Source: Flavobacterium oreochromis
GTDB taxonomy: Bacteria; Bacteroidota; Bacteroidia; Flavobacteriales; Flavobacteriaceae
Direction of reading: 5' to 3'
Length of the DNA stretch: 64,000 nt
NCBI RefSeq assembly: GCF_019565455.1
Contig: NZ_CP067377.1
Span: 2,734,001 to 2,798,000, forward strand
Shown here piece by piece: positions 9,134 to 19,614 of this stretch (the stretch's first letter is position 1; each line of letters opens with the position of its first letter). Under the pieces are notes generated by a model that worked only from the letters and a program-made list of their open reading frames with translations, ran no database searches and was not told where the DNA came from. Both the position numbers and the translations under genes were made by a program.

Positions 9134-10208
9134 ATGGAAAAGAACTTTTTTAATGTTGTAGGTGTAATGTCTGGCACCTCTTTAGACGGGGTTGATTTAG
9201 CTCACGTACTGTTGAAAAATGAAGATCAGATCTGGAAATTTGAAATATTAGAAGCAGAAACGATACCATATACTGAAGAATGGTTATTTAAATTAAAATC
9301 TGCTGTAAACTTTAGTCAGTTCGAATTACAAATTTTAAATCAAGAATATACAATATATTTAAGTTCTATTATTAGAAATTTTATACAAAAATATCATTTA
9401 AATAATTTAGATGCTATTTGTTCACACGGACATACTGTTTTACATCAACCTCAAAAAGGTTTTACTTTGCAAATAGGCAATTTACCAATAATAGCTCAGT
9501 TGCTTGGTCAAACAGTAGTGTGTGATTTTAGAATTCAAGATGTTAAAAAGGGTGGGCAGGGTGCTCCTTTAGTACCTATAGGAGATCAAATTTTATTTTC
9601 AGATTTTGATTACTGTTTAAATCTAGGCGGTTTCTCTAATATTTCATTTCAAATTCAAGGAAAAAGAGTCGCTTTTGATATATCTCCAGTAAATACTGTT
9701 TTGAATTTTTTATCCGAAAAAATAGGAAATAAATTTGATGATAAAGGGAAAATAGCTGCTTCAGGAAGTATTAATCAAGTTTTATTAACAGAGTTAAATC
9801 AACTAGAATATTACACATTACCCTTTCCTAAATCATTAGGGATTGAATATGTAAAAAGCAAAGTACTTCCTATTATTGATAGATATGATAATTTAAGTAT
9901 TCCAGATATTTTGTGTACATTTTGCGAACATATTGCTCTACAAATTAAAAAAGTATTATTTAAAAAAACAGGTAAAATGTTAATTACTGGTGGTGGAGCT
10001 TATAATGATTACTTAATTGAAAAAAATAAAAAAAAATAATCCGGATATAGAAATTACAGTGCCAAATAAAAATATAATAGAATTTAAAGAAGCATTAATT
10101 TTTGCCTTTTTGGGAGTACTAAAATTACAACATAAAATTAATGTACTTTCAAGTGTTACAGGAGCCTTTGAAGATCATTCAGCAGGATTCATATACGAAT
10201 ACAAATAA
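9134..10208 (+). CDS. anmK: Anhydro-N-acetylmuramic acid kinase AnmK (frameshifted near the C-terminus)
   Basis: AnmK phosphorylates 1,6-anhydro-MurNAc released during cell-wall turnover so that it can be recycled. The N-terminal GVMSGTSLDGVDL is the family signature and phosphate-binding loop. DFRIQDVKKGGQGAPLVPIGD, LNLGGFSNIS and ITGGGAYNDYL are further ASKHA-fold blocks. The frame breaks in a seven-A run at 10020-10026. Removing one A joins it to NNPDIEITVPNKNIIEFKEA and the conserved end LSSVTGAFEDHSAGFIYEYK. ATG 9134 (MEKNFFNV) is preferred over the TTG at 9125. The joined length of about 358 residues is close to the family norm. Confidence 0.93.
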
Positions 10209-10249
10209 GAATAAAAACTGTCATTTTTTGGAATCCTCTTTAAATGTGG

Positions 10250-10257
10250 TACATTTG
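10250..10257 (+). promoter_or_regulatory. Promoter -7 box for the chalcone-isomerase-like gene
   Basis: TACATTTG fits TAnnTTTG, with a TTTTTTGG sequence about 20 bases upstream in the -33 position. The start codon at 10282 is 24 bases downstream of the box. Confidence 0.65.
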
Positions 10258-10281
10258 TATTACCCTAAAAATATTCAGAAT

Positions 10282-10860
10282 ATGAAACTAAGAAAATTAT
10301 TTTTTGCCGCTTTTATGTTTACAACGTTTTTGTCTAGTGCACAAACGCAATTTGAAACAGAAGGAGTGATTGTTCCTAGAACAATAGAAGTAAATGGAGG
10401 AAAGAAAATTCAATTAAATGGATTTGGAACTAGATCAAAAGCTTGGGTTGATGTGTATGTGCAGGCTTTATATTTGACAGCATTAACGCAAGATTCTCAA
10501 GTGATTATGGATGGAGAAACAGACATGGCTGTTCGTATTGAAATAATTTCAAAAATGGTGACAGCCCGTAAGTTAACCAATGCAATGGAAAAAGGTTTTG
10601 AAAAATCATGCGGAGAAAAGTTAAATGCTATGATGCCTAAGATTAATCAATTTAAATTATTGCTTTCAGATGAAATTGTAAAAGGAGATGTGTATGTATT
10701 GTCATACAATCCAAAAGAAGAGGCTATTTCAGTTGTTAAAAATGATAAATTAAAAGGAAAAGTAGAAGGAAAAGACTTTAAAAAAGCCCTTTTTGGTATT
10801 TGGTTATCAGATCAACCAGCAGATGAAGATTTAAAGAATGAGCTTTTAGGAAAACATTAA
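10282..10860 (+). CDS. Exported chalcone-isomerase-like protein
   Basis: A protein of about 192 residues with a Sec signal peptide (KLFFAAFMFTTFLSSAQ, cleavage near residue 19). The mature part has the bacterial chalcone-isomerase-like fold signature, seen here in EVNGGKKIQLNGFGTRSK, VDVYVQALYLT and the C-terminal KKALFGIWLSDQPAD. Bacterial members of this family lack known chalcone isomerase activity, and their role in the periplasm is not established. ATG 10282 is chosen because it starts the signal peptide and follows the promoter. A bidirectional hairpin follows the gene. Confidence 0.85.
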   Translation: MKLRKLFFAAFMFTTFLSSAQTQFETEGVIVPRTIEVNGGKKIQLNGFGTRSKAWVDVYVQALYLTALTQDSQVIMDGETDMAVRIEIISKMVTARKLTNAMEKGFEKSCGEKLNAMMPKINQFKLLLSDEIVKGDVYVLSYNPKEEAISVVKNDKLKGKVEGKDFKKALFGIWLSDQPADEDLKNELLGKH

Positions 10861-10873
10861 AAACATAAGTCAT

Positions 10874-10916
10874 GAAAAAAGTTGTGCAAAATATTTACAT
10901 TTGCACAACTTTTTTC
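10874..10916 (+). terminator. Rho-independent terminator
   Basis: GAAAAAAGTTGTGCAAA pairs perfectly over 17 bases with TTTGCACAACTTTTTTC around a 9-base loop, just after the chalcone-isomerase-like gene and before the dehydrogenase gene. The U-rich 3' arm supports termination. Confidence 0.8.
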
Positions 10917-10949
10917 ATAATAGACACATCTAAATTTAAATAAAATAAC

Positions 10950-12175
10950 ATGAAAGAGCTTTTAAAGAAATTTGAAAATAAAGAACCAGAAGTAGTATTT
11001 CATTGGAAAGATCCTGAAACAGATGCAGAAGGATGGACTGTAATTAATTCGTTACGAGGAGGTGCTGCTGGAGGAGGAACTCGTATGCGTAAAGGCTTAG
11101 ATATGAACGAAGTTTTATCATTAGCTAAAACAATGGAGGTTAAATTTTCAGTTTCTGGACCAGCTATAGGTGGAGCTAAGTCAGGGATCAATTTTGATCC
11201 TAATGATTCTAGAAAAAAGAAGTCCTGCAACGTTGGTACAAAGCAGTCTCACCTTTATTAAAAAGTTATTATGGTACAGGAGGAGATTTAAATGTAGATG
11301 AAATTCATGAAGTAATACCAATGACAGAAGAATGTGGTGTTTGGCATCCACAAGAAGGGGTTTTTAACGGACACTTTAAACCTACCGAAGCGGATAAAAT
11401 TAATCGTATTGGACAATTACGTCAAGGAGTAGTAAAGGTAATAGAGAATACTACTTTTTCGCCAGATATTCATAGAAAATATACTGTAGCTGATATGATT
11501 ACAGGTTACGGGGTAGCACAAGCTGTAAGACATTATTATGATATCTATGGTGGAAGTGTTGTAGGTAAAAAAGCCATCGTTCAAGGTTTTGGTAATGTTG
11601 GTTCCGCAGCTGCTTTTTACTTAGCAGAAATGGGAGCCAAAATCGTAGGAATTATAGATAGAGATGGTGGACTTATTAATGAAACAGGTTTTAGTTTTGA
11701 AGAAATAAGATCATTATTCCTAAATAAAGAGGGAAATAAATTAGTAGCACAAAACATGCTTCCTTTTTCAGAAATTAATGAAAAAATATGGTCTATAGGA
11801 GCCGAAATTTTTGCTCCATGTGCAGCTTCACGTTTAGTAACTAAAGAACAAGTAGAAAGTATGATTACTTCAGGATTAGAAGTAATTTCATGTGGTGCAA
11901 ATGTTCCTTTTGCAGATAAAGAAATTTTCTTCGGACCTATTATGGAAGAAACAGATAGTAAAGTAAGTTTAATTCCAGACTTTATTTCAAATTGTGGAAT
12001 GGCTCGTGTTTTTGCTTATTTTATGGAACGTAAGGTACAAATGACAGATGAAGCAATTTTTAATGATACTTCTGATGTTATTAAAACAGCTATTCAAAAG
12101 ACTTTTGATTCAAGTTCAGATAAAAAGAATATTAGTGCAAGGGCATTTGAAATAGCATTAAAACAATTAGTTTAG
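10950..12175 (+). CDS. Glu/Leu/Phe/Val dehydrogenase family protein (frameshifted)
   Basis: An NAD(P)-dependent amino acid dehydrogenase. The N-terminal catalytic domain shows RGGAAGGGTRMRKG and GPAIGGAKSGI, where the Lys of GGAKSG is a catalytic residue, and the C-terminal Rossmann domain shows VQGFGNVGSAAA. The frame breaks in a six-A run at 11213-11218. Adding one A yields EVLQRWYKAVSPLLKSYYGT, which links the two halves exactly. The protein would interconvert an amino acid and its 2-oxo acid with ammonia. Glutamate or leucine specificity cannot be decided from sequence. Hairpin terminators flank the gene on both sides, so it is a single-gene unit. Confidence 0.9.
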
Positions 12176-12191
12176 CTTTTTAACTGATTAA

Positions 12192-12232
12192 AAAAAAAGA
12201 GATGGTCATAAAATCAAACCATCTCTTTTTTT
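12192..12232. terminator. Bidirectional terminator between dehydrogenase and comM
   Basis: AAAAAAAGAGATGGT and ACCATCTCTTTTTTT form a 15 bp stem with an 11-base loop between the convergent dehydrogenase and comM genes. A and T runs on either side allow termination in both directions. Confidence 0.88.
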
Positions 12233-12243
12233 ATAGATTATTC

Positions 12244-13777
12244 TTATCCTAGCCAACCTTCTCTGTCTAAGCTCCTATATTGTATAGCTTCTGCAATGTG
12301 ATGAGAGTGAATATTTTCTGAATTTTCAAGATCAGCTATAGTACGCGAAACTTTTAATATTCTGTCATAAGCTCTGGCTGATAAATTCAGTTTTTCCATC
12401 GCAGTTTTTAATAAATAAAGTGAATCTTCATTTAACGCACAATATTCTCTTATTTGTTTTGTGGTCATTTGGGCATTGTAGTGCAGATGTTCGTAATTTT
12501 TAAATCGTAGGCTTTGAATGTCACGTGCTTTACAAACCCTTTTCCTAATTTCTAAACTGCTTTCAGATTGACGATTATCTGAAAGTTTTTCAAAAGGTAC
12601 AGGTGTTACTTCTATATGTAAATCTATTCTATCTAATAAAGGACCTGATACTTTGCTCATATAACGCTGCATTTCGTTAGCACTACCACTTAACTTAGAT
12701 GTTGAATCATAAAAATAACCACTTGGACTAGGATTCATACTAGCAACAAGCATAAAAGAAGAGGGGTAAGTGATCGTAAATTTAGCCCTTGCTATAGTTA
12801 CTTCTCGATCTTCCAAAGGTTGCCGCATAACCTCTAAAACCTCTCTTTTAAATTCGGGTAGTTCATCTAAAAAAAGAACACCATTGTGAGCTAAGGAAAT
12901 TTCGCCAGGTTGTGGATAGCTCCCTCCTCCTACAAGAGAAACGCTAGATGCTGAGTGATGGGGAGCTCTAAAAGGGCGCTGATTGATTAATCCTGAATCT
13001 TTTGCTTTTCCTGCAACACTATGGATTTTAGTTGTTTCTAATGCCTCTTTTAAAGTCATAGGAGGTAATATGCTGGGTAGTCGTTTGGCTAACATTGTTT
13101 TACCAGCACCAGGAGGTCCGATTAAAATAATATTATGACCTCCCGCAGCAGCTATTTCCATACATCTTTTAATAGATTCTTGCCCTCTTACTTCAGCGAA
13201 ATCAAACTCGGGATAGTCTATAGTTTTAAAAAACGCTTCACGTGTATTAATTCGTATTGGTTCTAGTTGTAATTTTTTTCAAAAAAAGCAATGATTTCTT
13301 TTATATTTTCAATACCATATACGTTTAAATCTGATACAATAGCAGCTTCATTAGCATTTTGTTTAGGTAAGAAAAAACCTTTAAAACCTTCTTCTCGAGC
13401 TTTTATAGCAATAGGTAATGCTCCTTTTATCGGTTGTAAACTTCCGTCTAAAGAAAGTTCGCCCATTATGATGTATTGATTTATTTCTTCTTTATTTATT
13501 TGTCCAGAGGCGGCTAAAATACCTACTGCAATAGTTAAGTCGTACGCAGATCCCTCTTTTCGTAAATCAGCAGGTGCCATATTTACAATTATTTTTTTCC
13601 AGGAAAATGATACTCATTATTTTTAAGAGCTGCTGTTATTCTAAAGCAGCTTTCCTTAATTGTACTATCAGGTAATCCTACTAAATGATAACCAATTCCT
13701 TTTTCTGTATTAACTTCTATTGTTATGGTTGTAGCATCTACACCAAAAACGGCACTTCCAAATACTTTTACTAACAT
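12244..13777 (-). CDS. comM: ComM/YifB-type Mg-chelatase-like AAA+ ATPase (two frameshifts)
   Basis: The full-length protein would be about 511 residues, the usual size. It begins [20 protein letters not shown], followed by a LonC-like domain ([19 protein letters not shown]), a Walker A motif [15 protein letters not shown], the Walker B/sensor region FLDELPEF and the C-terminal helices [19 protein letters not shown]. ComM is a hexameric helicase that extends D-loops during natural transformation. Two single-base deletions in A runs (T runs on the plus strand, about 13592-13598 and 13273-13279) split the frame. Both repair cleanly (GKKIIVN and [19 protein letters not shown]), which argues for sequencing errors. 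Confidence 0.9.
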
Positions 13778-13939
13778 GGCTTATATTTTTTAAATGGCTT
13801 GTATATAGTAAAAATAATAAAAAAGTAATAGAGTTGTTTGTTTTTTAAATTTATTACTTAAAATTTTGTTAAAATTTAATATATGTGTTTTGTTTTGAAT
13901 GCTTATTTTTAATTTTCGAGAATAAAATAAACATCAATT

Positions 13940-16900
13940 ATGAAAAAAATAGTAACATTTTTATTCTTAAACTTAACATTTTTGAATAATATTAATTCTC
14001 AAGAATATTTTCCTAATAATGAAAGTGTTAAAACTAATATTTCTAATTATACTGCCTTTATTAATGCAAAAATTTATGTTACGCCTTCACAAATAATAGA
14101 AAAAGGAGCATTATTAATTAAAGAAGGAAAAATTATAGAAGTTGGTCAAAATTTAATAATTCCCAAAAACACTATAACTGTTGATTTAAATGGAAAAACT
14201 ATATATCCTTCATTTATTGATTTGTATACTAATTTTGGAGTTGAAACAATAAAATACACAAATGCTAATAGAACAAATAATCCTTTGTACGATACAAAAA
14301 GAAAAGGCTATTATTGGAATGAACATATTAAATCAGAAAAAAATGTATTTGAAGTTTATAAATATGATAGTCAAAAAGCAGAAGAATTTTTAAAAGCAGG
14401 ATTTGGAGTTTTGGGAACTCATATTCCAGACGGAATAGCAAGAGGAACAGGAGCATTGATTTTTTTAAATAATGAAAATGAGACAAATAACTTTTTAGAA
14501 AAATCAGCAACAAACCATTTTTCCTTAACCAGAAGTAGCTCTTCTAATCAAGCTTATCCTTCTTCATTAATGGGGACCTTAGCTCTGTTAAAACAAATGT
14601 ACCACGATGCTAGTTGGTATCAAAAAGGAAACTCAGAATATAAAGACGCTTCATTACAAGCTCTAATACAAAATCAAAAATTAGTTCAAATTTTTGATTC
14701 AGAAGATAAATTAAATACTCTGCGTGTAGCCAAAATAGGAAAACAATTTGGCGTTAATTATATATTTAAAGGCTCGGGTAATGAATTTGAACGGATTGAG
14801 GATATAAAAAAAATACAATCAAAACTAATCATACCTATTAATTTTCCTGAAGTATACGACGTATCAGATCCTTATATAGCAAATCAAATGGAATTAGCTG
14901 ATTTACGTTTTTGGAATCAAGCACCATTAAATCCTAAAATACTAGCTGATAACGGAATTGTATTTGCTTTAACAACTGATAAATTAAAAAAAATAGATGA
15001 TTTTAAAACTAATTTATTAAAAGCCATAGCGTATGGTTTTAGTAAAAAAACAGCATTAGAAGCATTAACAACAGTTCCAGCAGATTTATTAGGTAAATCA
15101 AACGAAATAGGTTCTTTAAAAGCAGGTGCTTATGCCAATTTCTTAATTACTTCAGGTGATATTTTTGATCCTAAAACTACTTTGTTTGAAAATTGGGTTA
15201 ATGGGAAAAAAATATAATAAATGATTTAGAAGCTAAAGATCCTAGAGGAAACTATTATGTAACTTTCAAAAATGAAAATTATAATATGAAAATAGAAGGA
15301 GAAATTAATGCTCCTAAGATAGAAATTAAAAATACTGATAATAAAAAAATAAATGCTAAACTAACCGTATCTAATAATTGGATAAATATCTTATTACAAA
15401 CAGCAGATACTACTAAAACAGAATTTAATAGATTAACAGGTTTTATTTCAGATAGTAAAAAAATTATAGGTAAAGTTGTAACAGCTGATGGATTAGAATC
15501 TACTTGGGAAGCAACACAAACAGATAAATTTATTCCCAATAATCAAGAATTAGAAGATAAAAAATTGAATAAAATTTTTCCTGTAACTTTTCCTAATTTG
15601 CCTTATGGAAATATAGAAAAACCACACGTAAAAAGTATATTATTTAAAAACGCTACGGTTTGGACAAATGAAAAAGAAGGAATTTTAACTGAAACAGATG
15701 TTTTAGTAAAAAATGGAAAAATAGCAGCTATAGGTAAAAATATAAAAGAAGATATAATTGAAAATATAGATGCAAAAGGAAAACATTTAACTAGTGGAAT
15801 TATAGACGAACACTCTCATATAGCAATATCTAGTGGAGTAAATGAAGGAGGTCATAATTCCTCGGCAGAAGTTACCATAGAGGATGTTGTAAATTCAGAT
15901 GATGTTAATATTTACAGAAATTTAGCAGGAGGAGTAACCACTTCACAGTTATTACATGGTTCCGCTAATCCTATAGGAGGACGCTCGGCTATAGTGCGTT
16001 GGAAATGGGGGCTATCACCTGATGAAATGATCTTTCAAAATTCCCCCAATTTATCAAATTTGCTTTAGGAGAAAATGTAAAACAATCTAATTGGGGTATT
16101 TCAGATCCAACTCGCTTTCCACAAACACGTATGGGAGTTGAACAAGTGTTTATAGATTATTTTACCCGTGCACTTGAATATGATAAAAATTGGAAACAAT
16201 TTAATGCCCAAGGAAAATCAGGCATAATGAAACAACCACGAGTTGATATTGAATTACAAACAATAGCCGAAATTATAAATCGTAAACGATTTATTTCATG
16301 TCACTCATATGTCCAGTCTGAAATTTTATCTCTAATGCGAATAGCCGAAAAATTTAACTTTAAAGTAAATACCTTTACACATATTTTAGAAGGTTATAAA
16401 GTTGCTAATGAAATGAAAGAACACGGAGTAGGAGCATCTACCTTCTCTGATTGGTGGGCTTATAAGTACGAAGTTAATGATGCTATTCCTTACAACGCCT
16501 CTATTCTTCATAAAAAGGAATACTTGTAGCCATTAATTCAGATGATGCAGAAATGTCAAGACGATTAAATCAAGAAGCTGCAAAAATTGTAAAATATGGA
16601 GGAGTATCAGAAGAAGAAGCTTGGAAAATGGTTACATTAAATCCAGCTAAACTATTACATTTAGATCATAAAATAGGAAGTATAAAGATAGGTAAAGATG
16701 CAGATTTAGTTTTATGGGATGACAACCCATTATCAGTTTATGCAAAAGTTGATAAAACCATGATTGAAGGAGTTGTGTATTATGATAAAGTACTGGATGA
16801 AAAACATAGAAAATCTATTCAATTAGAAAAAAAAGAGCTCATAAATCAAATGTTACAAGAAAAAAATCAAGGAGCAATTACAAGACCAGCAACTAAAACT

Positions 16901-16942
16901 GAGAAAAAACATTACCATTGTGATACAATGGAAAATTATTAA
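13940..16942 (+). CDS. Large exported two-domain amidohydrolase (three frameshifts)
   Basis: The joined product is about 1000 residues: a signal peptide (FLFLNLTFLNNINSQ), an N-terminal amidohydrolase-like half (about 20-430, ending LTTVPADLLGKSNEIGSLKAG) and a C-terminal half with the metal-site motif IIDEHSHIAIS and LNPAKLLHLDHKIGSIKIGKDAD. Single missing bases near 15211-15217 (A7), 16042-16046 (C5) and 16512-16516 (A5) break it into four pieces; each repair restores the family sequence. Amidohydrolases of this imidazolonepropionase-like group hydrolyse C-N bonds. The substrate is unknown. The next gene encodes a second, shorter relative, and the two are probably co-transcribed. Confidence 0.85.
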
Positions 16943-16972
16943 GATAAATCAAACTTTAAAAGATTCAGATTA

Positions 16973-18274
16973 ATGAAAATAGATATAAAAATTTTATGTT
17001 CCATATTATTTACAATAGGAACCTATTCTCAGCAAATACCAGCTCCTAAACAAACTCAGTCAATACTCATTATGAATGGTATAGCTCATCTAGGTAATGG
17101 GGAAGTAATAGAAAATTGTGCAATAGGATTTAAAGAAGGAAAGTTGACATTAGTTGCGGATGCACGTAATATTCGTATTGATTTAACTTCTTATGATCAA
17201 GTTATACAAGCAGAAGGGAAACACATATATCCCGGTTTTATAGCACCTAACTCTACTATAGGATTGGTAGAAATAGATGCCGTAAAAGCTACAGATGATG
17301 AAAGAGAAATAGGTACTTTTACCCCTAATATAAGAAGCTTAATTGCATATAATACAGATTCGAAAATAATAGAAACAGCAAGGATTAACGGGGTTCTTGT
17401 AGCTCAAATTACCCCTAGAGGAGGACGTATAGCAGGAACTTCATCTATTGTACAAATGGATGCTTGGACTTGGGAAGATGCTACAATTAAAGAAAATGAT
17501 GGAATTCATTGTAACTTTCCACTTACATTTAAAAAATCAGGTTGGTGGGCAGAACCAGGTACTATTGAAATAAATAATGATTATTTAAAACAAGTAACTG
17601 AATTTTCTGATTTCTTAAAACAAGCAAAAGCTTATTTAACTAATGAATCAATAGAAAAAAATATAGTATTTGAATCATTAAGAGGAGTTTTTAATGGAAC
17701 TCAAATACTTTATATAAACGCTAATGAAGAAAAACAAATTACTGATGCCATCCGAATAGTAAAAGAAAATCAAATTCCTAAATTGGTTATAGTTGGAGGA
17801 TATCAAGCAGATAAAATAGCCCCTTTATTAGTTCAAAATAATGTGGCAGTTTTAATAGGAAGGGTACACAGTTTGCCGAATTTAGATCAAGATGATATAG
17901 ATCATCCATTTAAATTAGCAAAACTTTTAACAGATAAAGGAGTTTTAGTAGCCTTAGAAAATAGTGGAGATATGGAGCGTATGAATACAAGAAACCTCCC
18001 TTTTCAAGCAGGAACTACTGTAGCGTATGGATTAACAAAAGAACAAGCCTTAAAAACAATTACCTTAAATACTGCTAAAATTTTAGGAATTGATAGCACT
18101 TGTGGTTCTTTAGAAGTAGGTAAAGATGCAACTCTCTTTATTTCTGATGGTGATGCACTTGATATGAGAACCAATAATTTATCAAATGCTTTTATACAAG
18201 GAAGAAAAATTTCCCTACAATCACATCAAACACAATTACACGATAAGTATAAAAAAAAGTACAATATAGAGTAG
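16973..18274 (+). CDS. Exported amidohydrolase-family protein
   Basis: An intact 433-residue protein with a probable signal peptide (ILCSILFTIGTYSQQ). It carries the amidohydrolase composite-domain pattern: EGKHIYPGFIAPNSTIGL near residue 83, and a C-terminal FQAGTTVAYGLTKEQALKTI and LGIDSTCGSLEVGKDATLFI. The HxH metal motif normally found after IYPGFI is absent (APNSTIG instead), so it may be non-catalytic or act with the upstream two-domain relative. It starts 30 bases after that gene. Confidence 0.85.
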   Translation: MKIDIKILCSILFTIGTYSQQIPAPKQTQSILIMNGIAHLGNGEVIENCAIGFKEGKLTLVADARNIRIDLTSYDQVIQAEGKHIYPGFIAPNSTIGLVEIDAVKATDDEREIGTFTPNIRSLIAYNTDSKIIETARINGVLVAQITPRGGRIAGTSSIVQMDAWTWEDATIKENDGIHCNFPLTFKKSGWWAEPGTIEINNDYLKQVTEFSDFLKQAKAYLTNESIEKNIVFESLRGVFNGTQILYINANEEKQITDAIRIVKENQIPKLVIVGGYQADKIAPLLVQNNVAVLIGRVHSLPNLDQDDIDHPFKLAKLLTDKGVLVALENSGDMERMNTRNLPFQAGTTVAYGLTKEQALKTITLNTAKILGIDSTCGSLEVGKDATLFISDGDALDMRTNNLSNAFIQGRKISLQSHQTQLHDKYKKKYNIE

Positions 18275-18438
18275 ATTGTATTAAAAACAAAGATTTAAGG
18301 CAGTTTACCTTTTTTCCTATAAATTATTTTTAATAAAAATAATAGGTCTATTTTTCAATAAAAAGACTTTATAAACAGATATTTAAATCAGATAGCAAAA
18401 CTTGAATCTCTAATTCTTGGTTCTTGAAACAAAAGTTG

Positions 18439-18446
18439 TAATTTTG
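18439..18446 (+). promoter_or_regulatory. Promoter -7 box for prfA
   Basis: TAATTTTG matches TAnnTTTG, 26 bases upstream of the prfA start, in a 197-base gap with no other feature. Confidence 0.55.
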
Positions 18447-18471
18447 CAATCCAAAATAGAAGAATTACAAT

Positions 18472-19545
18472 ATGTTAGAAAGACTTCAATATGTAAAGCA
18501 ACGTTTTGATGAAGTATCAGACTTAATCATCCAGCCAGATGTTATTGCTGATCAAAAACGTTATGTACAATTAAATAAAGAATACAAAGATTTAAAAGCG
18601 TTAGTAGAAAAACGCGATGAATATGTAAATCTTGTTGGAAATATTAATGAAGCTAAAGAAATTATAGCAGATGGTTCTGATGCCGAAATGGTAGAAATGG
18701 CTAAGATGCAGTTAGAAGAAGCACAAGAAAGATTACCTCAGTTAGAAGAGGAAATTAAATTTATGCTGATTCCTAAAGATCCAGAGGACGCTAAAAATGT
18801 TATGGTTGAAATACGTGCAGGTACAGGTGGTGATGAAGCTTCTTTATTTGCAGGTGATTTATATAAAATGTACACTAGATATTGTGAAGCTAAGGGCTGG
18901 AGAACCTCTGTTGTAGATTTAAATGAAGGAACAGCAGGTGGATTTAAAGAAATTATTTTTGAAGTTACAGGTGAAGATGTTTATGGAACTTTAAAATATG
19001 AAGCAGGAGTACACCGTGTACAGCGTGTTCCTCAAACAGAAACACAAGGACGTGTACATACATCAGCAGCTACTGTTATGGTATTACCAGAAGCAGAAGA
19101 GTTTGATGTACATATAGATATGAATGATGTACGTATCGATTTGTTCTGTTCATCAGGACCAGGAGGTCAATCTGTTAATACAACAAAATCAGCAGTTCGT
19201 ATGACACACATTCCTACAGGGTTAGTGGCACAATGTCAAGATGAAAAATCACAGCATAAAAACAAAGATAAAGCATTATCCGTATTACGTTCTCGTTTAT
19301 ATGAAATGGAATTAGCTAAAAAACAAGAAGAAGATGCTAAAAAACGTAATTCACAGGTTAGTTCAGGAGATCGTTCTGCAAAAATTAGAACCTATAATTT
19401 CCCACAAGGACGTGTAACAGATCACCGAATAGGAATGGATATTTTTGATATGGACGGTGTGATGGGAGGAAAAATTCAAAAATTCATTGATGAACTACAA
19501 TTAGTAGCTAATACAGAAAAATTAAAAGAATCAGAAGTTTATTAA
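18472..19545 (+). CDS. prfA: Peptide chain release factor 1
   Basis: A complete 357-residue class I release factor. The GGQ catalytic motif lies in [17 protein letters not shown], and [22 protein letters not shown] and [19 protein letters not shown] are family blocks. The codon-recognition loop corresponding to PxT is seen in the region [10 protein letters not shown]. It recognises UAA and UAG in the ribosomal A site and triggers hydrolysis of peptidyl-tRNA. The gene is a single unit with its own promoter and a strong terminator. Confidence 0.97.
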   Translation: MLERLQYVKQRFDEVSDLIIQPDVIADQKRYVQLNKEYKDLKALVEKRDEYVNLVGNINEAKEIIADGSDAEMVEMAKMQLEEAQERLPQLEEEIKFMLIPKDPEDAKNVMVEIRAGTGGDEASLFAGDLYKMYTRYCEAKGWRTSVVDLNEGTAGGFKEIIFEVTGEDVYGTLKYEAGVHRVQRVPQTETQGRVHTSAATVMVLPEAEEFDVHIDMNDVRIDLFCSSGPGGQSVNTTKSAVRMTHIPTGLVAQCQDEKSQHKNKDKALSVLRSRLYEMELAKKQEEDAKKRNSQVSSGDRSAKIRTYNFPQGRVTDHRIGMDIFDMDGVMGGKIQKFIDELQLVANTEKLKESEVY

Positions 19546-19580
19546 GAATAAAAGCCCTTATATATAAGGGCTTTTATTCT
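19545..19580 (+). terminator. Rho-independent terminator after prfA
   Basis: AGAATAAAAGCCCTTA and TAAGGGCTTTTATTCT form a 16 bp perfect stem with a TATA loop, starting right at the prfA stop codon. Confidence 0.9.
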
Positions 19581-19614
19581 TATACAATAAAAATTAATAA
19601 TCAAATAAGCTTAA